Below, piece by piece: positions 30,680 through 38,466 of a DNA stretch of 40,974 nucleotides (within the stretch, counting starts at the first letter, position 1; each line of letters begins with the position of its first letter). Where the stretch lies: the NCBI GenBank assembly GCA_017940255.1, contig JAGAZB010000029.1, positions 1 through 40,974 of the forward strand. The letters are read 5' to 3'. Source of the stretch: Treponema sp. (GTDB lineage Bacteria; Spirochaetota; Spirochaetia; Treponematales; Treponemataceae). The position numbers and the translations under genes were made by a program. Below the pieces are notes generated by a model, which ran no database searches, had not been told where the DNA came from, and was given only the letters and a program-made list of their open reading frames with translations.

Positions 30680-30922
30680 CAAACTGAAAGTTGAAACGCT
30701 GAATTCTAATAATATGCTTATTATGAAAAATATGGGCGTGAGTGTAGGTGTGGCAAAAACTGCTTCTGAGCGTTCGCGAACGTAGCGAAGCGGAGTGAAG
30801 TCGGATACCTATTACGCTCAGCCGCAGTTTTTGAAACACCGAAACGGAAGCCCATATTTTTCATGACCGGTAGCCAATTTTATTCATGTGCATTATGTAT
30901 TGCACATTCAACTTTCAGTTTG
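30680..30922. repeat. 243-bp imperfect palindrome between lptB and rny
   Basis: Nested arms pair in order: CAAACTGAAAGTTGAA with TTCAACTTTCAGTTTG (16/16; 30,680-30,695 and 30,907-30,922); TGAAAAATATGGGC with GCCCATATTTTTCA (14/14; 30,724-30,737 and 30,850-30,863); GGTGTGGCAAAAACTGC with a near match at 30,824-30,840; TGAGCG with CGCTCA. The centre holds CGTTCGCGAACG (30,771-30,782), itself a palindrome. No open reading frame of note is inside. A small non-autonomous element (MITE-like) or a large RNA hairpin; its right arm overlaps the -35 box of rny. Confidence 0.85.
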
Positions 30923-30948
30923 ACATCAAATCATTCTTGTTGTATTAT
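30920..30948 (+). promoter_or_regulatory. Promoter of rny
   Basis: TTGACA (30,920-30,925), 17-bp spacer, TATTAT (30,943-30,948). The first bases of the -35 box lie within the right arm of the palindrome. The leader holds a short bulged hairpin (ACCC...GGGT, 30,978-30,999) ahead of the AAAGGAG ribosome site. Confidence 0.8.
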
Positions 30949-31015
30949 TAAATCTGAACTATTCTAAAAATTTTATAACCCCGTGTTTCTACGTGGGGTA
31001 ACAAAGGAGAAAGGT

Positions 31016-32548
31016 ATGCCAGCTATAGTTTGGTATATTGTTCTTCCTCTTGTAGGAATCGTTCTTGGATGGATTATTCGCTGGATTTATGCCAGATTTC
31101 AATTAACTGCTTCTGAACAGAAAGCAGAACGTGTTAAGCAGGACGCAATAAGAGAAGCTGAAGCACAGAAAAAAGAAATTTTGTTAAATGCAAAAGATGA
31201 GCTCATTCGTGAACGAAACCAGCAGGAGCGCGAGAACAGAGAACGTCGTGCAGAAGTGCAGCGTTTTGAAGCTAGAGTAAACAAGAAAGAAGAACTGTTG
31301 GAGCAGCGTGCAGCTGAGTTTGAAAAGAATGAAAAAGACCTTGCAGATAAAAAAGCTGCAATGGTTCGTCGTGAAGAAGAACTTTCTAAACAGGAAGAAT
31401 TGTATCGCCAGGAATTGGAAAAGATTTCCGGACTTTCTGCTCAGGAAGCTAAAGACCTCATAATCAAAAATCTTGAAAATGAAGCCCGCCACGATGCACA
31501 GGCACTTATCAACAAGATTGAACAGGAAGCACAGCTTTCTGCTGAAAAGAAAGCAAAAGACATTCTTGTAACAACTATCCAGAGAATTGCTCCAGAAACA
31601 ACTGGTGATATTACCGTTGCCACAGTTTCTTTACCTAGTGATGAAATGAAGGGACGAATTATTGGACGCGAAGGTCGCAATATTCGTACTTTGGAAACTC
31701 TTACTGGTGTTGATATTATTATTGATGATACACCTGAAGCTGTTGTAATTTCTTGTTTTGACCCGGTTCGCAAGGAAATTGCAAAGGAATCTTTGGAACG
31801 CCTTATTTCTGATGGCCGCATTCATCCAGCGCGCATTGAAGAAATTGTTCAGAAGGTTACACACGAAATTCAGAATAAGATTTACGAAGAAGGTGAACGA
31901 GCACTCTTTGACCTTGGTATTCACAACATGAATACAGATGGAATCAGAGCTCTTGGTCGCCTTTACTTCCGTACAAGTTATGGTCAGAACGTTCTTATTC
32001 ACTCTAAGGAAGTTGCAACTGCGGCTTCTTTGCTTGCAGCTGAAATTGGTGCAGACCGTGAACTTGCTAAACGCGCTGCTATCCTTCATGATATTGGTAA
32101 GGGAGCAGAAAACGATAGTGATCAGAACCATGCAGAAGTTGGTGCAGAGATGGCACGCAAAATGGGCGAAAGTCCTGCTGTTATTAATGCAATTGCCGCA
32201 CATCATAACGATGTTGAACCAACAAGCATTGAAGCTGTAATTGTACAGATTGCAGATGCTATTTCTGCTGCACGTCCTGGTGCACGCCGCGAAACAATTG
32301 ATAACTATGTAAAACGCCTTGAAAACCTTGAAGCTATTGCAGAAGGATTCCCTGGTGTTGAAAAGGCTTATGCTATTCAGGCTGGTCGTGAATTACGTAT
32401 TCTTGTTAATAACGAAAAGATTGCTGATGGTGATGTAAAGGAGCTTGCCCGCAACATTGCTAAGCAGATAGAAACTGATCTTCGTTATCCAGGAAGAATC
32501 AGACTTACAATGATTCGTGAAACACGAATTGTCGAATATGCTCGTTAG
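31016..32548 (+). CDS. rny: Ribonuclease Y
   Basis: 510 residues from ATG 31,016 (AAAGGAG upstream; frame opens at 30,983). N-terminal membrane helix (IVWYIVLPLVGIVLGWIIRW), a long charged coiled coil (about 30-185), a KH domain (MKGRIIGREGRNIRTLE) and an HD phosphohydrolase domain with the catalytic His-Asp in AAILHDIGKG and IAAHHNDVE. It is a membrane-tethered endonuclease that starts mRNA decay. All domains and key residues are intact. A perfect 11-bp palindrome spans its stop codon, and two more stem-loops follow. Confidence 0.95.
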   Translation: MPAIVWYIVLPLVGIVLGWIIRWIYARFQLTASEQKAERVKQDAIREAEAQKKEILLNAKDELIRERNQQERENRERRAEVQRFEARVNKKEELLEQRAAEFEKNEKDLADKKAAMVRREEELSKQEELYRQELEKISGLSAQEAKDLIIKNLENEARHDAQALINKIEQEAQLSAEKKAKDILVTTIQRIAPETTGDITVATVSLPSDEMKGRIIGREGRNIRTLETLTGVDIIIDDTPEAVVISCFDPVRKEIAKESLERLISDGRIHPARIEEIVQKVTHEIQNKIYEEGERALFDLGIHNMNTDGIRALGRLYFRTSYGQNVLIHSKEVATAASLLAAEIGADRELAKRAAILHDIGKGAENDSDQNHAEVGAEMARKMGESPAVINAIAAHHNDVEPTSIEAVIVQIADAISAARPGARRETIDNYVKRLENLEAIAEGFPGVEKAYAIQAGRELRILVNNEKIADGDVKELARNIAKQIETDLRYPGRIRLTMIRETRIVEYAR

Positions 32549-32623
32549 AGCATATTCGAATAGCGAAGCGCATTGAGTTTATGCACGATAGTGTAAAAAG
32601 ATTGTCCGGTCCAGCCGGACAAT
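32533..32623. repeat. Two palindromes at and after the rny stop
   Basis: CGAATATGCTC-GTTA-GAGCATATTCG (32,533-32,558) is a perfect 11-bp stem spanning the TAG. ATTGTCCGG-TCCAG-CCGGACAAT (32,601-32,623) is a perfect 9-bp stem. Neither has a T-run, so they are more likely 3' end protection or repeats than terminators. Confidence 0.75.
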
Positions 32624-32652
32624 GACATGTGTTAGCCGAATAATGACAAGTG

Positions 32653-32794
32653 AAAAGGGATGTCCAATAAGATCTGGAACTGCGGTCATTGAGCTTGTCG
32701 AAATCTGAAAATATTGCGACAGCAATAACCTTGAGTGTGGTGGTTTCGACAAGCTCAACCACCGAATTATTTACTTATTGGATATCCCCTTTTT
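32653..32794. repeat. Composite nested palindrome between rny and the next operon, includes bidirectional terminator-like arms
   Basis: Outer arms AAAAGGGATGTCCAATAAG and CTTATTGGATATCCCCTTTT (32,653-32,671 and 32,774-32,793) form a stem ending in T-runs on the right. Inside is a second palindrome family: ATTGAGCTTGTCGAAAT (32,688-32,704) against GGTTTCGACAAGCTCAACC (within 32,739-32,763), plus a small stem ATTGC-GACA-GCAAT (32,713-32,726). The inner element appears inserted in the outer one. It separates rny from the convergent outer-membrane gene. Confidence 0.8.
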
Positions 32795-33366
32795 TATAGA
32801 TTCAGGCCCATGTATAAATTCAGCAGATTGTCGTATTCGTTATTGCCACGGGGCATTATAGTCCACGAAAGACCTATTGTGGGAAGGAATTTATAGCCGT
32901 GGTAAGAGAAGTCATATTCAGCAAAAAGCTTGAATCCGTTTCCCCACGGAGTTGCAGAAGAAGACTTATCGTTTTTAGTCAGACTGTAAAAATCACCACG
33001 AAAACCTAAGAGATAAGCTGTTCCAAAAGAAAAACCTGCCAGGTTCGGAGAAAGTCTTAGACCCAGGGGAATATCAAAATGCAAATGGTTTGCGTAATTT
33101 GAATCTTCCCAATTAAAATCTGTAAGTAAATCGGCCCCTGTAAAAACAGAAGCGGTTTCTATTATATTCAGATTTAACAGGACATAAGTGCCGATTACAA
33201 ATCTGTTTGGATTTTCAAGTTTTTCTTCAGCCTTTTTGGATTCTTCTGTGCCGTAAACTGGAATGCCAGAATTTATTCCGAAAGAAAAGGAAATAAGATT
33301 TTTCTGGGCATTCAGACTGCATGCAAGGGCGAAAATTACAAATAAAAACGAAAGTGTTTTCTTCAT
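32794..33366 (-). CDS. Small outer-membrane-type beta-barrel protein
   Basis: 190 residues from ATG 33,366 (AGGA upstream). Cleavable signal peptide (FLFVIFALACSLNAQ). The mature part is made of short alternating strands with aromatic ends (ISFSFGINSGIPVY, HLHFDIPLGLRLSPNLAGFSFGTAYLLGF and FKLFAEYDFSYHGYKFLPTIGLSW) and ends in YMGLNL, like eight-stranded barrels. No family recognised. The last gene of a minus-strand run; its stop sits at the edge of the composite palindrome. Confidence 0.6.
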   Translation of the reverse strand: MKKTLSFLFVIFALACSLNAQKNLISFSFGINSGIPVYGTEESKKAEEKLENPNRFVIGTYVLLNLNIIETASVFTGADLLTDFNWEDSNYANHLHFDIPLGLRLSPNLAGFSFGTAYLLGFRGDFYSLTKNDKSSSATPWGNGFKLFAEYDFSYHGYKFLPTIGLSWTIMPRGNNEYDNLLNLYMGLNL

Positions 33367-33379
33367 CACTTTTTCCTGT

Positions 33380-33799
33380 TTAATCTTTTACTTTAATAAT
33401 GGCGCCTAAAACCAGAAGGTGCATTGAAAATTGCTTTAGAAATCCGCAGAATTCATTTACGCTGTCTAATTTATTGAAAAGACCATTTTTTCCTGCGAAA
33501 TCTACAAGGACAATCATTACAATCCATGAAATTAAAATGATTATCATTAAGATTAAATCAAGACCAGTGTTTAAATTCACAAAGAGTCTGAGAAGCAGGA
33601 AAAAGCCTGCAATAATTTCTATTACGCCAAAAACAACGCAGAGAATGCCGGCTAAATCTGAATTAAAAAGCGATTTAATGGCATAGGCTACATCGTCGCC
33701 ATTTGCTCCCTGAACTGTCCAAATTCCGCTTACAACAAAAAGCAGGCCGAGTGCTATCTGCAAAAAAATGTTTCCAATCGTTCTGTTTGAATCTTTCAT
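33380..33799 (-). CDS. DoxX-like four-helix membrane protein
   Basis: 139 residues with four hydrophobic segments: FLQIALGLLFVVSGIWTV, AGILCVVFGVIEIIAGFFLL, LDLILMIIILISWIVMIVLV, and a shorter last one near FSMHLLVLGAII. Length and topology fit DoxX/DoxD-like proteins of unknown chemistry. Separated by about 10 bases from both neighbours, so it probably shares their message. Function unknown. Confidence 0.6.
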   Translation of the reverse strand: MKDSNRTIGNIFLQIALGLLFVVSGIWTVQGANGDDVAYAIKSLFNSDLAGILCVVFGVIEIIAGFFLLLRLFVNLNTGLDLILMIIILISWIVMIVLVDFAGKNGLFNKLDSVNEFCGFLKQFSMHLLVLGAIIKVKD

Positions 33800-33810
33800 A
33801 ATTTCCTCTC

Positions 33811-34266
33811 TTATTTTTTATAAACGACTTTAAAAGTCTGATAAACAAGTTTGATATCTGGAGTAAATTCAAAACCAAGAATTGCTCCTTCGTCTTCAAG
33901 GTATTCCTGTTTTTTTTCTTTCCAGGCTCCAAGATTTTCGTCTTCACCTTCTTTAGAAGCCATTTCCCAGGTAACTTCGTTAAAAGGCACTACCTGTACT
34001 TCTTCGGTTTCTATTACACAGGTTGGATTATTGTTGTGGTCCAGGACAACATAAAGTTCTCCGGAAATTGGGAGTGGTTCCTGGTCTATTGCGTATGTGG
34101 CCCAGCTTGTAAAGAAGGCAGTTTTTTTGCCCGCAAGTACAAGAGTAATCATTTCGTTTCCAACGAAACCTTTTGCTTCAAAGTTCAGGTCTCCGGCGCA
34201 GCGGTCTTCAGGGCTGCGGCCTGTTTCCTGAATAAACTCATTCCAGAATTCATCAATTTCTGTCAT
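33811..34266 (-). CDS. ASCH-domain protein
   Basis: 151 residues. The ASCH pattern is seen in LVLAGKKTAFFTSWATYAIDQEPLPISGELYVVLDHNNNPTCVIETEEVQVVPFNEV, with the AGKKTA motif and a Gly-rich turn. ASCH domains have a PUA-like fold and bind RNA or nucleosides; one group (YqfB-like) hydrolyses N4-acetylcytidine. The C-terminal part has YLEDEGAILGFEFTPDIKLV. Cytosolic. Exact substrate unknown. Confidence 0.8.
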   Translation of the reverse strand: MTEIDEFWNEFIQETGRSPEDRCAGDLNFEAKGFVGNEMITLVLAGKKTAFFTSWATYAIDQEPLPISGELYVVLDHNNNPTCVIETEEVQVVPFNEVTWEMASKEGEDENLGAWKEKKQEYLEDEGAILGFEFTPDIKLVYQTFKVVYKK

Positions 34267-34277
34267 AAATCGTCCTT

Positions 34278-34568
34278 TTAATTATGTTTTGCAATTAGCA
34301 TTATAAATGCAATGATGTAGCAAATTGATGGTAGTAAAACGCAGATAAGGCGGGAAAGGGGAATTTCAAAAAATGAAATTTCTGAAAAAGAAATTATTCC
34401 CAGTTCTGTGAGCAGTTCGAAAATCATGGCTGCATAGGAAAGAAGGAAACCGCAGGTCATGATGCTCCAGGCAAGTTCTCGTATTTTTGACATAAGGAGA
34501 ATTGCAAGGAAAGAAACGATTCCGCTGCTTACCAGTTTGATTATAAACAATAAGATTTTTGGATCCAT
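34278..34568 (-). CDS. Small three-helix membrane protein (96 aa)
   Basis: Hydrophobic segments at about 3-24 (ILLFIIKLVSSGIVSFLAIL), 32-52 (WSIMTCGFLLSYAAMIFELL) and 70-92 (LICVLLPSICYIIAFIMLIA). No motif recognised. Start ATG 34,568 next to ASCH and the following gene on the same strand. Function unknown. Confidence 0.6.
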   Translation of the reverse strand: MDPKILLFIIKLVSSGIVSFLAILLMSKIRELAWSIMTCGFLLSYAAMIFELLTELGIISFSEISFFEIPLSRLICVLLPSICYIIAFIMLIAKHN

Positions 34569-34610
34569 ACTTATTATATTTTCGTCTTATCCGGGCTTAA
34601 GTTTAATACT

Positions 34611-35438
34611 CTAATATTCAAAAGCTTCCTTTTTTAGCCTGGTGAATACACCGCGGTCGGCACCAAAAGGAACCAGAGATGTGGCGTTGTGGTCTGGGTT
34701 TATGGCTAGTCCTAGTTTTAAGCAGTGCAGTACGAAGGCATCATATTTTTCTGCTGGAACTTTTGGATAAAGGTAAGGGCCTCTGCGTTCCCAGTATTTT
34801 GTGAGAACCGGGTCGTAAATGAAAAAGTCTTTTTCCTGGCGTTCTTTAAGGGCTGCAATAAGATTGTAAATTGCTCTTGTGATGGCACTTTCTATGGCAA
34901 ATGGAAGATCTATACTGCCAGGAATGTGTGGATTTTCTGGCTGTGTGCTTGAATCTTGAGCATGACTTTTGGCCGTAAGTTTTTCTGTTTTTACTGCAAG
35001 CAGATAGATTGTATCGGTCCAGGGAAGGGGAGGAATGATAATGGCGCAATCTGCCTGGGAAATAGTCTGTTCTTCTGCCCAAGGCTTGTAGAATGAAGTG
35101 CTTTCTGAAGAAATAAGAAGCCCTGCTTTTAAGGCTGACATTTTATCTGAAAAAGCAAAGACCTTTCGTTCTGATTCTGTTAATTCTGAAATGGCGCGTT
35201 CTAAGCGTGATGGATGATTTTTGTCTTCTGTAATAAAGCTTCCTGTCTGACCGCGTGAAAGTACATTCTTAAAATATGTAAATGCACTGCCGCCTTCCCA
35301 GCCTAAAATTGCCCTTCCATTTTCCTGAAAAAGGTCTGTAACTCTTACACCTTTTTTTGTGTAAAGAAAGCAGCCGCGGGCACGTGTTACTGGTCCATAG
35401 TTTTTGTATAATTCATTGTAAAAATCAGACTTTGTCAT
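34611..35438 (-). CDS. Unknown protein with possible degenerate class-III aminotransferase-like N terminus
   Basis: 275 residues. The first 45 residues recall the start of class-III PLP aminotransferases: YGPVTRARGCFLYTKKGVRVTDLFQENGRAILGWEGGSA corresponds to the G-x-x-L-x-D-x-x-G-x-x-x-x-D-L pattern (split here as two short runs). I see no PLP-lysine block, and the protein is half the usual length, so catalysis is doubtful. The rest has LTESERKVFAFSDKMSALKAG, IIPPLPWTDTIYLLAV and SLVPFGADRGVFTRLKKEAF. No signal peptide. Treat as unknown. Confidence 0.5.
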   Translation of the reverse strand: MTKSDFYNELYKNYGPVTRARGCFLYTKKGVRVTDLFQENGRAILGWEGGSAFTYFKNVLSRGQTGSFITEDKNHPSRLERAISELTESERKVFAFSDKMSALKAGLLISSESTSFYKPWAEEQTISQADCAIIIPPLPWTDTIYLLAVKTEKLTAKSHAQDSSTQPENPHIPGSIDLPFAIESAITRAIYNLIAALKERQEKDFFIYDPVLTKYWERRGPYLYPKVPAEKYDAFVLHCLKLGLAINPDHNATSLVPFGADRGVFTRLKKEAFEY

Positions 35439-35451
35439 ACTTATATTATAA

Positions 35452-35501
35452 CAAAAAACAGGGGGCTATCCAATAAGTTTTCTTATCAGATAGTCCCCTG
35501 T
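35452..35501 (-). terminator. Terminator after the sugar permease gene
   Basis: A long stem with few mismatches (ACAGGGGACTATC and GATAGCCCCCTGT in order on the minus strand, loop near 35,480) followed by TTTTTTG. It ends the transporter operon before the 275-residue gene. Its CCAATAAG arm resembles the outer arms of the composite palindrome at 32,653-32,794. Confidence 0.85.
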
Positions 35502-35547
35502 AAAGTTCACAGTTTGGTAGGAAGAAAAATGAACTTTATAGCGTTAT

Positions 35548-36789
35548 TTATCTTGCAGCCTTCTTTTTCTTTGATACAACATCGAAAATTACGGCTAAAA
35601 GGAGTACGAGACCTTTTACGGCGCGCTGCCAGTTCATGTCTACACCAAGAATTGACATACCGTTATTCAAAACACCCATAAAGATTGCACCAACTACTGC
35701 ACCTGAAACTTTTCCGGTTCCACCATAAGCTGAGGCACCACCGATGAAGCAGGAAGCGATAGCATCCATTTCATAGTTCTGTCCGGCTGTAGGCTGAGCT
35801 GAATTCAGGCGGGCAATTGTAACAAGGGCTGCAACTGCAGAGATAAAGCCCATGTTTGTGTAGGCAAAGAACATTACGCTGTCTGTGTTTACACCAGAAA
35901 GTTTTGCAGCCTTTGCGTTACCTCCGATTGCATAGAGGTAGCGGCCAGGTACTGTATTCTGTGTAAAGTATGAGTATGCGGCTATGATTATACCAAGGAG
36001 GATAAGTACAACCGGAAGACCGCGGTCACGGGCAAGGAACTGTCCTAAAATCACAATTACAAGAGAAAGAACTACAAGTTTTGTAATAAAAGAAGCTTTT
36101 GAAGAAACTGTGTAGTTGTTTTTAATCTTCTTGTTTCTACTTACAATTTCAAGAATTACATAAGCAAGAACACAGATTAAAGTGATTATGAAAGTAGTAA
36201 TCAATGTATATTTGTCTACAAGTTCACCAAACATGCTGATTTCACCAAACTTTTCTACAGTTGCTTCGCTTGTATTTGGAATAAAGCTTTCAAAAAGATT
36301 CAGATATTTCTGTGGGAATGGAGCAATAGGTTTTCCATCAAGAACGATTGTTGCAACACCGCGCCATAAAAGCATACCAGCCAGGGTTGTAATAAATGGC
36401 GGAATGTGAATATAAGCAATAAAGAAACCATGGAAAGCTCCAATTAAGGTACCAAGCAAAAGACAGAGACAGATTGCAAGACCGATTGGCATTCCAAGAT
36501 TAACGATGAAGACACCTGCCAAAGCGCCGACAAGGGCTACTACAGAGCCAACAGACAAATCGATGTTACCACCGGTAAGGATACAAAGCAGCATACCTGT
36601 TGCAAGAATGGCAACGTATGCATTCTGTCTGATAATGTTTGTAATGTTCGCAGGTGCAAAAAGAGAACCGTGTCCTCCGATTCTAATGAGCACTTCAAAC
36701 AAGAGCATTACTCCAACAAGAACAAAAATCATTGTATTGTTCTTAAAAACAGACTTAAAGTTGTCACTAAGTTTATTTTTATTTTCCAT
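35548..36789 (-). CDS. mmsB: Monosaccharide ABC transporter permease (MmsB/GguB/XylH type)
   Basis: 413 residues with eight to ten hydrophobic helices, among them TMIFVLVGVMLLFEVLIRIG, AYVAILATGMLLCILTGGNIDLSVGS, PIGLAICLCLLLGTLIGAFHG and VVLILLGIIIAAYSYF. The block ATGMLLCILTGGNIDLSVGSVVALVG is a hallmark of the branched-chain/sugar permease family. It forms the membrane pore for sugars delivered by the ChvE-type binding protein. Length fits the Mms group, which is longer than RbsC. Last gene of the operon. Confidence 0.9.
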   Translation of the reverse strand: MENKNKLSDNFKSVFKNNTMIFVLVGVMLLFEVLIRIGGHGSLFAPANITNIIRQNAYVAILATGMLLCILTGGNIDLSVGSVVALVGALAGVFIVNLGMPIGLAICLCLLLGTLIGAFHGFFIAYIHIPPFITTLAGMLLWRGVATIVLDGKPIAPFPQKYLNLFESFIPNTSEATVEKFGEISMFGELVDKYTLITTFIITLICVLAYVILEIVSRNKKIKNNYTVSSKASFITKLVVLSLVIVILGQFLARDRGLPVVLILLGIIIAAYSYFTQNTVPGRYLYAIGGNAKAAKLSGVNTDSVMFFAYTNMGFISAVAALVTIARLNSAQPTAGQNYEMDAIASCFIGGASAYGGTGKVSGAVVGAIFMGVLNNGMSILGVDMNWQRAVKGLVLLLAVIFDVVSKKKKAAR

Positions 36790-36819
36790 TTTAGTCTCCT
36801 GTGTATAACTTCCTATTTC

Positions 36820-38361
36820 CTATAGATTTGCAGTTTTGCCGCTATTAATAATCTCAGTCATAATTTTTTCCTGAGTTGCATCTTTTCCATTCATTTCTGC
36901 AATCATTTTACCTTCGTTCATAACGTAAATGCGGTCGCACATACCAAGGATTTCAGGCATTTCCGAAGAAATCATGATTACAGACTTTCCTTCTGCAACC
37001 ATTTTATTAATGATGCAGTAGATTTCGTATTTTGCACCAACGTCAATTCCGCGGGTAGGTTCGTCCAGAATAAGAATATCTGGTTCTGCAAAAAGCCATT
37101 TTCCAAGAAGAACTTTCTGCATGTTTCCACCCGAAAGGTTACCTACATCTTCCATAACAGTGGCGCATTTTGTATGCATGTCTTTTGCCATCTGCTCTGA
37201 AAACTGACGCTCTTTATCAAAGTCCAGAACATAGTGTTTTGAAATCTTTTCTGGTTTTGCGGCTGTTGTGTTCTTACAGATTGATTCTGTAAGGATGAGT
37301 CCGTTACCTTTGCGGTCTTCTGTAACGTATGCAAGCCCAGCTTTAATGGCAGATTTTACATTTGGGAAAGAAACTTCCTTGCCGTTCATGAAAATCTGGC
37401 CGTGAATATTTGCGCCATAAGAATGACCAAAAATACTCATTGCAAGTTCTGTTCGGCCGGCACCCATGAGACCCGAAATGCCCAGAACTTCACCACGGCG
37501 CAGGTTGAAGTTAATATGATCGCACACTTTAATTCCGTCAAAAACAGGGTGATCTACACACCAGTCTCTAACTTCAAAGCAAACTTCACCAATGTGAGGT
37601 TCGCGCTTAGGGAATCGGTCTGTCAAGCTGCGTCCAACCATAGCCGAAATAATTGTATCTTCAGAAAAATCGTCTTTTGCTTTATCAAGGGAAGTAATAG
37701 ATGTACCGTCACGAATAACAGTAATCTTATCTGCTACATAAGAAACTTCATTCAATTTATGTGAAATGATGATTGAAGTCATTCCCTTCTTTTTGAATTC
37801 AAGGAGCAAATCAAGAAGATGCTTTGCTTCTGTATCGTTTAATGATGCCGTAGGTTCGTCTAGAATCAGAAGTCTTACGTTCTTTCCAAGTGCTTTTGCA
37901 ATTTCTACGAGCTGTTGTTTTCCAACACCAATGTCTTTAATCAGTGTTTTGGATGAATCTTTTAATCCAACCATTCTTAAAAGTTGATCTGCTTTATCAA
38001 AAGTTTCAGACCAGTTAATTTTTGCTTTACTTCCTCTTTCATTTCCGAGGAACATATTTTCACCAATGGTGAGAAGTGGAACTAATGCAAGTTCCTGGTG
38101 AATAATTACAATACCTTTGGCTTCGCTGTCCTTGATATTCTGGAATTTGCAAACTTCGCCGTCGTAAACAATGTCGCCCGAGTATGTTCCGTAAGGGTAT
38201 ATACCGCTGAGAACATTCATCAAAGTTGATTTTCCTGCTCCGTTTTCACCACAGATTGCATGAATCTCTCCTTCCTGGACTGTAAGATTCACGTTATCAA
38301 GTGCTTTTACTCCTGGAAACAACTTGGTTATATTTTTCATTTCCAATAATGTTTTAGCCAT
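36820..38361 (-). CDS. mmsA: Monosaccharide ABC transporter ATPase, two nucleotide-binding domains (MmsA/XylG type)
   Basis: 513 residues from ATG 38,361 (AGAGGGG upstream). Domain 1: Walker A GENGAGKST, signature-like IGVGKQQLVEIAKAL and Walker B LLILDEPTASL. Domain 2: degenerate Walker A SGLMGAGRTEL, signature LSGGNMQKVLLGKWL and Walker B DILILDEPTRGIDVG. The degenerate second P-loop is normal for sugar ABC ATPases. It drives uptake of pentoses or hexoses through MmsB. The leader holds the intercistronic terminator. Confidence 0.92.
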   Translation of the reverse strand: MAKTLLEMKNITKLFPGVKALDNVNLTVQEGEIHAICGENGAGKSTLMNVLSGIYPYGTYSGDIVYDGEVCKFQNIKDSEAKGIVIIHQELALVPLLTIGENMFLGNERGSKAKINWSETFDKADQLLRMVGLKDSSKTLIKDIGVGKQQLVEIAKALGKNVRLLILDEPTASLNDTEAKHLLDLLLEFKKKGMTSIIISHKLNEVSYVADKITVIRDGTSITSLDKAKDDFSEDTIISAMVGRSLTDRFPKREPHIGEVCFEVRDWCVDHPVFDGIKVCDHINFNLRRGEVLGISGLMGAGRTELAMSIFGHSYGANIHGQIFMNGKEVSFPNVKSAIKAGLAYVTEDRKGNGLILTESICKNTTAAKPEKISKHYVLDFDKERQFSEQMAKDMHTKCATVMEDVGNLSGGNMQKVLLGKWLFAEPDILILDEPTRGIDVGAKYEIYCIINKMVAEGKSVIMISSEMPEILGMCDRIYVMNEGKMIAEMNGKDATQEKIMTEIINSGKTANL

Positions 38362-38392
38362 TGGAACCCCTCTTTTTATGCTTAAATTATTA

Positions 38393-38447
38393 TAAAAAAA
38401 GGGCTGTTGGGATGTGCTTTCGAAAAACTCAAGCACCGGAACAGCCC
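38393..38447 (-). terminator. Intercistronic terminator between binding protein and ATPase genes
   Basis: On the minus strand GGGCTGTT pairs with AACAGCCC, with an inner stem GTGCTT/AAGCAC, then a run of seven Ts. It lies between the ChvE-type gene and mmsA. Such partial terminators keep the binding protein more abundant than the ATPase. Confidence 0.85.
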
Positions 38448-38466
38448 CTTATTTAGTTCAAATTAA

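Noticed and set aside
31184..32206. Minus-strand frames opposite rny
   Set aside because: Shadows of a highly conserved gene with complete KH and HD domains.
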